From Glaciecola sp964195425 (GTDB lineage: Bacteria > Pseudomonadota > Gammaproteobacteria > Enterobacterales > Alteromonadaceae): a stretch of 64,000 nt of DNA. Position 1 is the stretch's first letter, and each line of letters opens with the position of its first letter. The stretch spans positions 1 to 64,000 of the forward strand of contig CAXMOM010000034.1 of the NCBI GenBank assembly GCA_964195425.1, read 5' to 3'. A model generated the notes under the pieces. It worked only from the letters and a program-made list of their open reading frames with translations. It did not search any database and was not told where the DNA came from. Positions 17,412 to 24,977 of the stretch are shown piece by piece. The position numbers and the translations under genes are program-made.

Positions 17412-18572
17412 CTATTGTCTTGATACATAGTCGTTAGGCTGCACGTTACCAAGCAAGCTGCGATCTGAAGCTTCTACCGTGGCGGTGTCGCTATACACTT
17501 GGCGCACGACTAATTTGGTGGGGTGCAGTTCAAATTGTCGATATTGTTGGCCAAAGGTGTCGGTTACTTGCTTTACATTAAACAAAGTAAGTTGGTCGCC
17601 TGCTTGTACTTGATGGGTGCGGCCCAAGTTAATTTGTAATTGATTATTGGCAACTGCCAGCACTCTTCCCATGGTGGGTTGGCACATGGCAAATTCCTCA
17701 AGATCGGTAATACTTTTTTGCAGCATGTTACTAATGTTTTTACCATATTGACCGCGCCAAAAAGCTTGGGAAGCGACATCAACTGTTTTATTAAATTCAT
17801 AAGTCCATGGGGTAACACTTTCGTATTGCTGCGAATATAACGACTGACCAGTAGCCCCATTTATTAATGATAGGGTAAAATTAAAACTGCGCACGCTGCT
17901 ACTGCCTTGAAATGGGTTAAAGGCCGAGGCTTCAAATCGCTGTACTGAAATATCGTCAATCACCATTGTGATCACGTATTGGGTATTAGTTTTATTAGCC
18001 AGTGACTGTGCTTGTAGCGATACGTCTGCTTTTTGCCATTCAAATACATAAGGTTCAACGTGTGACACCGTCATACTAGGGGTAAGTTTATCCATCATTT
18101 CTTTAAATTTAAGCGCGCTTACTTTGCCTAATGCTTGCACTTGACCGTCGCTCGCTTGGGCGGCAAAACGAATAGGGAAGTAGGTGGTTGATAGTTTTTT
18201 AGTATAGTCTGCAGCGCTACAAGAGGTTTCTTGTGCAAAAATATCGGCGCGTATCGATACCGACACTATGCCGTCTTGATATACTTCATCAATTAATTGA
18301 ATGGTGTTAACTTCACCTGTTGCTCTTATTTCTAAGTGATCGTCCATTAATAGACCATTCGTCATTTGTTGCACACTTCTAACTGATGCACCGGCAAATA
18401 GAAGTGCTTGCTTAATCGCTTCTTCGGTGGCTTCTTTACGAGCACCGTTTTTGTCGCCATTAATAACTACTGCTTGTCCTGTGGCGCTAAACCAGGCTGC
18501 CTGGGCTAGTTGTGTACTTTGAAGTATGCAAAACATTGCACATATCCCAACGCGTATAATGACCTTTTGCAT
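17412..18572 (-). CDS. flgT: Flagellar H-ring protein FlgT
   Basis: FlgT builds the H ring that surrounds the LP ring of sodium-driven polar flagella in Vibrio and relatives and helps anchor the stator. The 386-aa product starts with a signal peptide cut near AQAAWFSATG, followed by the FlgT N-terminal domain (conserved WF.A.G.A.....AR..A...A...AL..AGA), a middle domain and a small C-terminal beta domain. ATG 18572 has GGAGAC four bases upstream (18576-18581); a TTG at 18611 is less likely. It is divergent from flgP, as in vibrios, but flgO is absent from the gap between them. Confidence 0.9.
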   Translation of the reverse strand: MQKVIIRVGICAMFCILQSTQLAQAAWFSATGQAVVINGDKNGARKEATEEAIKQALLFAGASVRSVQQMTNGLLMDDHLEIRATGEVNTIQLIDEVYQDGIVSVSIRADIFAQETSCSAADYTKKLSTTYFPIRFAAQASDGQVQALGKVSALKFKEMMDKLTPSMTVSHVEPYVFEWQKADVSLQAQSLANKTNTQYVITMVIDDISVQRFEASAFNPFQGSSSVRSFNFTLSLINGATGQSLYSQQYESVTPWTYEFNKTVDVASQAFWRGQYGKNISNMLQKSITDLEEFAMCQPTMGRVLAVANNQLQINLGRTHQVQAGDQLTLFNVKQVTDTFGQQYRQFELHPTKLVVRQVYSDTATVEASDRSLLGNVQPNDYVSRQ

Positions 18573-18649
18573 ATTGTCTCCGCAAATAAATAGATTCTTA
18601 TGCAGGCGCAAAACTTAATGGGCCTTGTATAATTATTCCTTAGGGTTAT

Positions 18650-18664
18650 TCAAGATATGTGCCA
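18650..18664 (-). promoter_or_regulatory. Weak sigma-54-like site upstream of flgT
   Basis: On the minus strand, TGGCACATATCTTGA has a perfect -24 box and correct spacing but GA in place of GC at -12. It lies about 78 bp before the flgT start. Plausible but weaker than the matching site for flgP on the other strand. Confidence 0.35.
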
Positions 18665-18761
18665 TTAGGGTATGTGTTACGGCATTATTGTGAATACTGA
18701 TGGGGTTCGCAAATGAACTACGGCGTATATTTTAAAAATGGCTCACGAAAATTAAGATAAA

Positions 18762-18776
18762 TGGCACAAGCTTTGC
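18762..18776 (+). promoter_or_regulatory. Sigma-54 promoter of flgP
   Basis: TGGCACAAGCTTTGC has GG and GC exactly ten bases apart, a consensus -24/-12 element. The predicted start near 18788 falls within the AAGGAG at 18785-18790 that would serve the ATG at 18802, so this transcript may instead use the ATG at 18814. Confidence 0.75.
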
Positions 18777-18801
18777 TAACACATAAGGAGTTAGTAATAG
18801 A

Positions 18802-19326
18802 ATGGACGGCTATATGAGTAAACAAGAAGCAAAACCAGCGGTATCAGTGTTTAGGGTCAACAGAAAGTTATTGCTTCGCGCTAGCTTTATTGCGCTAGCA
18901 TTAAGCTTAACAGCATGTGATAGCCTGATCACCAAACATGTCGAATGGGAGACTATAGAGCCTGAAAACTATCCGGTCCTTAATGCAGTCGGTTATGCGC
19001 CTATAAATGCTCAGATTGGTTTAGACCCATCGTCAAAACGCTTAATGGCGATAAAAGCATCTAAACTTGACGCTTATCGCGAGCTCGCAGAACAAGTATA
19101 TGGCCAAAAAGTTGACGGTGAACAAGAATTATCCAACCTTATTTTAACTAACAACAACCTCAAATCATCGGTAGAAGGTGTTATACGAGGGGCAAGAGTA
19201 GTTAAAACCTACCCAGTAGGAGATGACACTTACGCAACCGAATTAGAACTAGATATGCAGACTGTACATAATATCTATTTATCGACTGCGCAGCCCAAAC
19301 GAATTCGTAAAATAAGCTATTATTAG
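18802..19326 (+). CDS. flgP: Flagellar outer-membrane lipoprotein FlgP
   Basis: FlgP is an outer-membrane-associated lipoprotein needed for full polar flagellar motility in Vibrio and Campylobacter, where it forms disks around the motor. The 174-aa product has a lipoprotein signal ending LSLTAC and an LPP20-type domain (SSKRLMAIKASKLDAYRELAEQ). AAGGAG at 18785-18790 favours ATG 18802, but the sigma-54 start site predicted at about 18788 favours ATG 18814 (170 aa, preceded by GGACGG). Transcribed toward flgN and stopped by a strong shared terminator. Confidence 0.87.
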   Translation: MDGYMSKQEAKPAVSVFRVNRKLLLRASFIALALSLTACDSLITKHVEWETIEPENYPVLNAVGYAPINAQIGLDPSSKRLMAIKASKLDAYRELAEQVYGQKVDGEQELSNLILTNNNLKSSVEGVIRGARVVKTYPVGDDTYATELELDMQTVHNIYLSTAQPKRIRKISYY

Positions 19327-19365
19327 TTAGGCCGCGGATGTTTGGTGTAATGCCTAAACATCAAC

Positions 19366-19416
19366 AAAAAAAAGATATAAAAAAAGCGCATAAGCGCTTT
19401 TTTTATATCTTTTTTT
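19366..19416. terminator. Bidirectional terminator between flgP and flgN
   Basis: A perfect stem of at least 23 bp: an A8 run, GATAT, A7 and GCGC (19366-19389), loop ATAA, then GCGC, T7, ATATC and T7 (19394-19416). Read either way it ends in a T run, so it can stop both converging transcripts. Confidence 0.92.
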
Positions 19417-19431
19417 ATTGAAAATTTCTAG

Positions 19432-19863
19432 CTATGCAGATACACCTTTAGATGAGCTGTCGCCGTTAGTGCGTCCTGAGCGGTCGTATGTCATCGACTC
19501 TTTTGCTCTTAGTTCCATCATAAAGTTGCGTAAATGCACTAGGCGAAGTTGGCCTTGCTCAACCGACTTAGCATTGATTTGAGTTAAGTACTTACACTCA
19601 AACAATACTTGCTTACAGTCTTGTAGCAATGCCTCACATGATTCTGGTATTGCTTCCTTCGCTATTCTGCGTTTGTAGAGCGTATCCACAGCAGAATCTT
19701 GCGCTTCAATTTTGTCTAGCAGGTCCTGTTTGCTATGCAGAAGCTGCATAAGCTTTTCAGGCTCTCTTGAACTAATTAAATGAAGCTCTTGTTCGAGTAA
19801 GGTTTTTAGCTCTTTTAAGAAAACAAGCTGAGATGTTATTGCGTTTTCAAGACTTGTTTTCAT
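19432..19863 (-). CDS. flgN: Flagellar chaperone FlgN
   Basis: FlgN is the cytoplasmic export chaperone for the hook-filament junction proteins FlgK and FlgL, which are encoded further right. The 143-aa product is almost wholly helical, with a FlgN-type N-terminal stretch (FLKELKTLLEQELHLIS...EKLMQLLHSKQDLLDKI) and a basic, Ser-rich C-terminus. It lies six bases after flgM and is cotranscribed with it from the sigma-28 site upstream of flgM. Confidence 0.85.
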   Translation of the reverse strand: MKTSLENAITSQLVFLKELKTLLEQELHLISSREPEKLMQLLHSKQDLLDKIEAQDSAVDTLYKRRIAKEAIPESCEALLQDCKQVLFECKYLTQINAKSVEQGQLRLVHLRNFMMELRAKESMTYDRSGRTNGDSSSKGVSA

Positions 19864-19869
19864 AATCGA

Positions 19870-20202
19870 TTACGCCTTTATGCCGAGTATCTGAGATTCA
19901 AGAACTGCGATTTTCTTTGCTAGTGCTTCTGGGTTAATTTGATATTCCCCATCGGCGATAGCTTTTTTCAAGCGCTCTACCTTCTCTTGATTAACTGGTG
20001 CTTCTGCACCTTTCTTTTGTACATCCGCTAGTTGCTGCGCAGATGCGGTCAAAGACACTGAATCTGTTTTAGTTGGCATGACAGACTGACTAGCAGCTTC
20101 TTGCTTGGCGGCACCACCAGCTTGGTTCTGAACTTGTTGTTGAGCAAGTTTAGACGCGTCTAACTGTGGATTATTCGTATTGTTTACATTATTTATTGAC
20201 AT
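19870..20202 (-). CDS. flgM: Anti-sigma-28 factor FlgM
   Basis: FlgM binds FliA (sigma-28) and keeps late genes off until the hook is finished, when it is exported. The 110-aa product has the usual disordered Asn/Gln/Ala-rich first half and a helical sigma-binding second half (NQEKVERLKKAIADGEYQIN, then ALAKKI). A conserved SVSLT segment lies between them. A sigma-28 promoter lies 34 bp upstream, giving the standard negative feedback. No fliA gene is in the window. Confidence 0.9.
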   Translation of the reverse strand: MSINNVNNTNNPQLDASKLAQQQVQNQAGGAAKQEAASQSVMPTKTDSVSLTASAQQLADVQKKGAEAPVNQEKVERLKKAIADGEYQINPEALAKKIAVLESQILGIKA

Positions 20203-20235
20203 AAATTCCTACCACTAAGATTACCTCTGTAAAGG

Positions 20236-20262
20236 GTATCGACCGGCTTTGCGATTTCTTTA
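20236..20262 (-). promoter_or_regulatory. Sigma-28 promoter of flgM
   Basis: On the minus strand TAAA (20262-20259), fifteen bases, then GTCGATAC (20243-20236). Both boxes and the spacing are identical to the flagellin promoter at 35042-35068. The predicted start is near 20229. Confidence 0.85.
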
Positions 20263-20509
20263 GAGTTGTATGACAAAAAAATGCCACTTTCTCCATACAT
20301 CACTGCAAAGCCTGAAGACTGGGTATTTAATATACTATGTTAGTATATTTTTTAGCGCTTGTTTACTTTGTTAAACATTTTTTAAAGCTAAAAGCCCTAA
20401 AACCATCTTTGCTATATGAAGCTTGCAATCTTCGTACCATGCTCGTAATTTGCAAGGATCTTTGCTAATCACTCTACTGCCTGCTATGCACATATTATAG
20501 CAACTATCT
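20263..20509. other. flgM-flgA gap with an AT palindrome
   Basis: No gene is seen. AATATACTA/TAGTATATT (20329-20337 and 20341-20349, loop TGT) is a perfect inverted repeat. It could be a weak terminator on the plus strand (T run to 20352) or an operator. Nothing else is recognisable. Confidence 0.45.
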
Positions 20510-21304
20510 TCATATATTAATTTCAACTTGAGAAGTACTCGCAATCTTTGCGAATACTAATTTATCGGATGAAATGTTACGAACTTGAATAGTATCGCCT
20601 AGCACACCATCTTCTTCGGCAACGCCATACACTTTTATGGATAAGCCTGAGCTTACTGCGGCTATAGTGACTCTGTCACCTTTACATACAAAACATAGCA
20701 TGCGGTCATCAACAACATTTCCAGCGCGCGTGCGGCGTTTAATTCTTGCGCCCACTACCTCTTCGATGCTGCTAAAAGTAGAACCGCGCAATCTATTTTT
20801 GTCCATCTCAACAACTTTTAAATTACGTGCGCTAAGCAATGAGCCAGGACTTAAGTTATCACTTGTCACGACTACTTGTTGTATGACGGCAACATTTGCA
20901 TGCATAAACAAATACCAGTTTGTTTCATTGCACGTGACTTTAACCGACATATTTGATTGCTGCTTAGGACTGTTACTGGTGTCAAACTCATACGGAGTAT
21001 TGCAAAAGGGAATGTGGATGCGCTCATCTATTTCCCGCACTTCTATGCGAATGTCGTCGTCTGAATCATTATTATCATTTGGCGATGCTAGCGTGCTCTC
21101 TATAAAGGCATAAAGTTGGCTTTCTAAATTATGGTGCGTATTACCTTTATTTTCCAAATTGTTTTTAGCGTTGTTTCGCGCATCGGTTGTTCCATTGCTA
21201 TTAGCACTAGAAGGCATTGCCAATAAACATATAAATATAATGAAAAAACACGTAAAGACTATGCCCTTGTTGGCCGATACAATCGTATATTCGTTCGCTA
21301 ACAT
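20510..21304 (-). CDS. flgA: Flagellar P-ring assembly chaperone FlgA
   Basis: FlgA is a periplasmic chaperone that helps FlgI assemble into the P ring. From ATG 21304 (264 aa) it has a signal peptide (hydrophobic to about residue 33, ending MPSSANS), a variable Asn/Asp-rich insert, and the conserved SAF-type C-terminal half (VVGARIKRRTRAGNVV, CFVCKGDRVTIAA, DGVLGDTIQVRN). AAAGG nine bases before 21304 supports this start over the in-frame ATG at 21346. Divergent from cheV. Confidence 0.87.
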   Translation of the reverse strand: MLANEYTIVSANKGIVFTCFFIIFICLLAMPSSANSNGTTDARNNAKNNLENKGNTHHNLESQLYAFIESTLASPNDNNDSDDDIRIEVREIDERIHIPFCNTPYEFDTSNSPKQQSNMSVKVTCNETNWYLFMHANVAVIQQVVVTSDNLSPGSLLSARNLKVVEMDKNRLRGSTFSSIEEVVGARIKRRTRAGNVVDDRMLCFVCKGDRVTIAAVSSGLSIKVYGVAEEDGVLGDTIQVRNISSDKLVFAKIASTSQVEINI

Positions 21305-21339
21305 AAGTTTGCGCCTTTTTGGTATGACTTGTGAAAGTT

Positions 21340-21357
21340 GCGCCATATCTTTGGCGC
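21340..21357. promoter_or_regulatory. GCGCCA/TGGCGC inverted repeat, flgA-cheV gap
   Basis: GCGCCA (21340-21345) and TGGCGC (21352-21357) form a 6-bp palindrome with a six-base spacer, just upstream of flgA in the divergent gap. It could be an operator for either gene; no sigma-54 or sigma-28 match was found beside it. Confidence 0.35.
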
Positions 21358-21421
21358 ATACACATAATTAAATGAAGTTATGTTGGCTAACGCAACAATC
21401 ATGCCTAAAAGAGGAATTCGC

Positions 21422-22354
21422 ATGTCAAGTATTATGGATTCGGTAAATCAGCGCACGCAGTTGGTGGGTCAGAATCGTTTAGAGCTATTATTATTTAGGC
21501 TAAACTCTAAGCAGCGCTTCGGCATAAACGTGTTTAAAGTGCGTGAAGTATTGCAATGTCCGCCGCTTACCTCTATCCCTAAACTAAATAGACTAGTGAG
21601 GGGCATTGCCCACATTAGAGGACAAACTATATCGGTTATAGATTTGTCGCTGGCTACTGGCGGCATGCCAATTGAAAACGTATCTGAAGGGTTTATTATC
21701 ATTGCGGAATACAACCGCTCTGTCCAAGGGTTTTTAGTGGGTTCAGTAGAGCGTATTATTAATACCAATTGGGATTCAATATTGCCACCACCCAAGGGTG
21801 CAGGTATGGCAAGCTATCTAACCGCGGTTACCGAGGTTGAAAATGAATTGATTGAAATTCTGGATGTCGAAAAAATTCTAAATGAAATATCACCGTTAAA
21901 AACCGACGTAAGTGCAGAAATTACAGACAATGTTGATATCGCCGGCAACGAAGATAAAATTATCTTTATAGCAGACGATTCTGCAGTTGCGCGTAATCAG
22001 GTGAAAAAAGCATTATCTACCTTAGGACTCCCCATTGAGGTGGCAAAAAATGGTTTAGAAGCACTTAAGCGCTTGAAAGAGATAGCCGCTGAAACCGGAG
22101 ATGTTACCGACAAAGTAGGTATTTTAGTGTCAGACATTGAAATGCCAGAAATGGATGGATATACCTTAACCGCTGAGGTAAAGAACACGCCCGAGTTACA
22201 TCGCTTACAGGTAGTTTTGCACACATCTTTAAGCGGCGTATTTAATCAGGCGATGGTTTCTAAAGTAGGCGCTGATGATTTTATTGCAAAGTTCCATCCA
22301 GATGAATTGACCGGCGCAGTTCAAAAATGGTTATTAACGGACTTGAAGCCTTAA
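21422..22354 (+). CDS. cheV: Chemotaxis coupling protein CheV
   Basis: CheV couples receptors to the kinase CheA and is itself phosphorylated, tuning adaptation. The 310-aa product has an N-terminal CheW-like domain (about 12-160: FGINVFKVREVL, IRGQTISVIDLS, GFIIIAEYN) and a C-terminal receiver (about 180-305) with an acidic pair (IADDS), the phospho-Asp in LVSDIEMPEMDGY, and the conserved K in IAKFHP. ATG 21422 has GAGGA seven bases upstream; the in-frame start at 21380 adds 14 unsupported residues. cheR follows after 6 bp. Confidence 0.93.
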   Translation: MSSIMDSVNQRTQLVGQNRLELLLFRLNSKQRFGINVFKVREVLQCPPLTSIPKLNRLVRGIAHIRGQTISVIDLSLATGGMPIENVSEGFIIIAEYNRSVQGFLVGSVERIINTNWDSILPPPKGAGMASYLTAVTEVENELIEILDVEKILNEISPLKTDVSAEITDNVDIAGNEDKIIFIADDSAVARNQVKKALSTLGLPIEVAKNGLEALKRLKEIAAETGDVTDKVGILVSDIEMPEMDGYTLTAEVKNTPELHRLQVVLHTSLSGVFNQAMVSKVGADDFIAKFHPDELTGAVQKWLLTDLKP

Positions 22355-22360
22355 TGAAAG

Positions 22361-23212
22361 ATGGGGTTCAATATGGACTGTGAATTATCCGAATCATCTT
22401 ACCTAGCGTTTGCAAGTTTTTTGCATAAAAAGCTGGGTATTGTGTTGGGCAGCACTCGTCAGTATTTAGTCCGTAGCCGCTTGTCGGCAATTGCACGGAA
22501 CCATCACTATACGAGTCTTAATGTTTTTCTAAAAGATGTTATCAATATGAAAGACCATGGACTTACCGACCAATGTCTTGAGCTCATGACAACTAATGAA
22601 ACCTTTTGGTTTCGTGATGTTTACCCCTTTAGTTTACTTATCACAGATATTTTACCCAACTTAAACAAAAACCAAAAAAAGCTTAGAATTTGGAGCAGTG
22701 CCTGTGCGTCTGGTCAAGAGCCATATTCTATTGCGATGACAATTGCTGATTATAAACGTGACAATCCACATGCATTTTTAGGTGGCGTAGAAATTTTGGC
22801 AACTGATTTCTCTACAAAAATGATTGCAGCTTCAAGCGCCGGTATTTACGATGAACTTGCTTTAGCCCGAGGGCTTGATAACCATTATAGGCAACGTTAC
22901 TTTGTGCCAGTAGAAGGTAAGCAGCACAAAAACTCTATGCAGCTAAATGGCAGCATTAAAGGTATGGTTAACTTTAAGCGTTTTAATTTACTCAGCGATT
23001 ATTCAACGCTAGGTAAATTTGACATTATTTTTTGCCGTAACGTTTTAATCTATTTTGACGGCAACCAAAAAGCTGAAATACTGAAAAAGTTTGCCGCCTG
23101 CTTACCTAAATCAGGCGCTTTGTTACTTGGTGCTGCAGAATCTATTACAGGTGCCGACACCATTTTTAAAATGCAATCGGTTAGCAAAGGTCTTTACTAC
23201 TCCAAGCTATAA
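22361..23212 (+). CDS. cheR: Chemotaxis receptor methyltransferase CheR
   Basis: CheR methylates glutamates of chemoreceptors using S-adenosylmethionine. The 283-aa product has the helical N-terminal domain, then TTNETFWFRD, the SAM-binding loop IWSSACASGQEPYSIAM, ILATDFST, and CRNVLIYFD near the C-terminus, all typical of the family. ATG 22361 is used; ATG 22373 is an alternative. It is paired with cheV and directly upstream of flgB, an order common in Shewanella, Vibrio and Alteromonas. Confidence 0.93.
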   Translation: MGFNMDCELSESSYLAFASFLHKKLGIVLGSTRQYLVRSRLSAIARNHHYTSLNVFLKDVINMKDHGLTDQCLELMTTNETFWFRDVYPFSLLITDILPNLNKNQKKLRIWSSACASGQEPYSIAMTIADYKRDNPHAFLGGVEILATDFSTKMIAASSAGIYDELALARGLDNHYRQRYFVPVEGKQHKNSMQLNGSIKGMVNFKRFNLLSDYSTLGKFDIIFCRNVLIYFDGNQKAEILKKFAACLPKSGALLLGAAESITGADTIFKMQSVSKGLYYSKL

Positions 23213-23284
23213 GCCACTCCTACTTACAAATCACTTATTTCCCATAGTTAAATTACACCCATTTTCTGCATTTAAAATATTTTA

Positions 23285-23299
23285 TGGCACAGCACTTGC
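23285..23299 (+). promoter_or_regulatory. Sigma-54 promoter of flgBCDE
   Basis: TGGCACAGCACTTGC has the -24 GG and -12 GC ten bases apart, matching the consensus at all strongly conserved positions. The predicted start is near 23311, about 108 bp before flgB. Confidence 0.85.
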
Positions 23300-23418
23300 T
23301 GAGTGTTTACGAACCTGCCGTATTTTGGACAAAGGCGTTTAGTTATTGCCGGGTGTTTCAAATAAGAAAACGCCCTTATCCAAAATATGAGCATAAGCAA
23401 ACATATAGGTACGAGTTT

Positions 23419-23820
23419 ATGGCCATTAGTTTAGACAAATTAGTTAATGTGCATCATTCAGCATTGCAAGTGCGCGCTCAGCGTATGGAAGTGATATCGG
23501 GCAATTTGGCAAACGCTAATACGCCAGGCTATAAGGCCCGTGATATAGATTTCACCAAAGCAATGAAATCGGCGCAAAGCACACAGGCAAGCTCATCTAT
23601 GGTCAAAACCCATGACCAACATATGTCAGGCGGCGGCCGAATGCAGGCAGAGCTCGATTTTAGAATTCAAACCCAACCTGATACTGGTGACGGCAATAAC
23701 GTCGATTCTCAGGTTGAACGAAATGCGTTTCTTGAAACAGGTATGCGCTACCAAGCTAGCGTCATGTTGCTCGATGGAAAATTCAAAGGCATGAAAAAAG
23801 CACTTAGCAGTGGAGGTTAA
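23419..23820 (+). CDS. flgB: Flagellar proximal rod protein FlgB
   Basis: FlgB forms part of the proximal rod inside the basal body and is exported by the flagellar secretion system. The 133-aa product has the rod N-terminal signature (ALQVRAQRMEVISGNLANANTPGYKARDIDF) and a coiled C-terminal helix. ATG 23419 gives the family's usual length; the longer open frame from 23284 would start inside the sigma-54 promoter and is rejected. First gene of flgBCDE. Confidence 0.93.
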   Translation: MAISLDKLVNVHHSALQVRAQRMEVISGNLANANTPGYKARDIDFTKAMKSAQSTQASSSMVKTHDQHMSGGGRMQAELDFRIQTQPDTGDGNNVDSQVERNAFLETGMRYQASVMLLDGKFKGMKKALSSGG

Positions 23821-23825
23821 TAATA

Positions 23826-24245
23826 ATGAGCTTATTTAATATTATGAATATTTCGGGTACGGGTATGGCGGCAGAAACTGTCCGCTTAAATACCACTGCC
23901 AGTAACATTGCAAACGCTAACAGCGTGAGCAGTAGTTACGGCGAAACTTACAAGGCACGCCATCCTGTATTTGGTGCTGCACTTGACCAAGCTTCGCAAG
24001 ACCGAACCAAAGGCATAGGGGTAAACGTGCTAGGCGTCGTAGAAAGTCAAAAGCCGCTGCAGGTTGAATATGCTCCGGGCAACCCCCTAGCCGACGAAAA
24101 TGGCTATATATATAAACCCAATGTCAATATTGTGGAAGAAATGGCAAACATGCTTTCTGCTTCCAAGGCTTACGAAACAAATGTACAGGTTGCCGATACA
24201 ACCAAAAAGATATTTCGTAGAGTTTTACAATTAGGTCAAAATTAA
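23826..24245 (+). CDS. flgC: Flagellar proximal rod protein FlgC
   Basis: Proximal rod subunit that stacks with FlgB and FlgF. The 139-aa product has the rod motif LNTTASNIANANSVSSS at the N-terminus, the YKPNVNIVEEMANMLSASKAYETN segment in the C-terminal helix, and normal family length. It begins 5 bp after flgB. Confidence 0.93.
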   Translation: MSLFNIMNISGTGMAAETVRLNTTASNIANANSVSSSYGETYKARHPVFGAALDQASQDRTKGIGVNVLGVVESQKPLQVEYAPGNPLADENGYIYKPNVNIVEEMANMLSASKAYETNVQVADTTKKIFRRVLQLGQN

Positions 24246-24274
24246 CACTAACTCGTTAGGCTGAGGAACAAACC

Positions 24275-24967
24275 ATGAACATACAACCACAAAACGGCTT
24301 AAACACCGACCTTTATTGGGAAACGAACAAACCTATTCCCATTGCAGACGGAACAGAGCAACAGCTAAAACAAGAAGATTTCTTTGCCTTATTAACCGAG
24401 CAGTTGGCTAATCAAGACCCAACTAAACCGGTGGAAAACGATCAGCTTGTTGCGCAAATGACCTCATTTACAACAGCAGACGGCATATCACAATTAAATG
24501 AAAAGTTTGCCAGCTTTGCATCTTCAATGACCAGTAACCAAGCATTGCAAGCGTCTAGTCTTATTGGTCAAAGTGTTCTTGTGGCAGGTAATATTGGCTT
24601 CATGGCTAACGAAGGCGAAGGTATGTCTGGGGTAGTTATTAACGAACAGACCTCACAAGATACTCAAATCAATATTCAAAATACCAACGGTGAAGTGATT
24701 AGAACAATGAATATTGGCACACAAGGTGCCGGAAATATTCAGTTTAGTTGGGATGGAACTGACAGTGCCGGCAAATTAATGCCACCTGGCGATTACGCGG
24801 TAACTGTGCAGGGAAATTTATTTGGCGTTGAAACTGCACTTCCCACCGCTATTAACCGTCATGTAGACAGCGTAAGTTTGTCTGGCTCAGGTGCGGGTGT
24901 AGTACTTAATTTAGATGGTGATGTCAGCATTAAACTTGACGACGTTATCCAAATCGGAAATTCATAG
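24275..24967 (+). CDS. flgD: Flagellar hook-capping scaffold FlgD
   Basis: FlgD caps the growing hook so that FlgE subunits fold in place, then leaves. The 230-aa product has the conserved N-terminal region FFALLTEQLANQDPTKPVEN followed by MTSFTTADGISQLN, and a C-terminal FlgD Ig/FlgD-tudor-like half with FSWDGTDSAGKLMPPGDYAV. Preceded by GAGGAA; flgE starts 10 bp after. Confidence 0.93.
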   Translation: MNIQPQNGLNTDLYWETNKPIPIADGTEQQLKQEDFFALLTEQLANQDPTKPVENDQLVAQMTSFTTADGISQLNEKFASFASSMTSNQALQASSLIGQSVLVAGNIGFMANEGEGMSGVVINEQTSQDTQINIQNTNGEVIRTMNIGTQGAGNIQFSWDGTDSAGKLMPPGDYAVTVQGNLFGVETALPTAINRHVDSVSLSGSGAGVVLNLDGDVSIKLDDVIQIGNS

Positions 24968-24977
24968 GAGTAAGAGT

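Noticed and set aside
20270..20290. TGGCA followed by a T run on the minus strand before flgM, as a sigma-54 site
   Set aside because: No GC at the correct ten-base spacing; the sigma-28 match just downstream explains flgM better.
23284..23418. Upstream extension of flgB
   Set aside because: The extra 45 codons begin inside the sigma-54 promoter and do not resemble FlgB.
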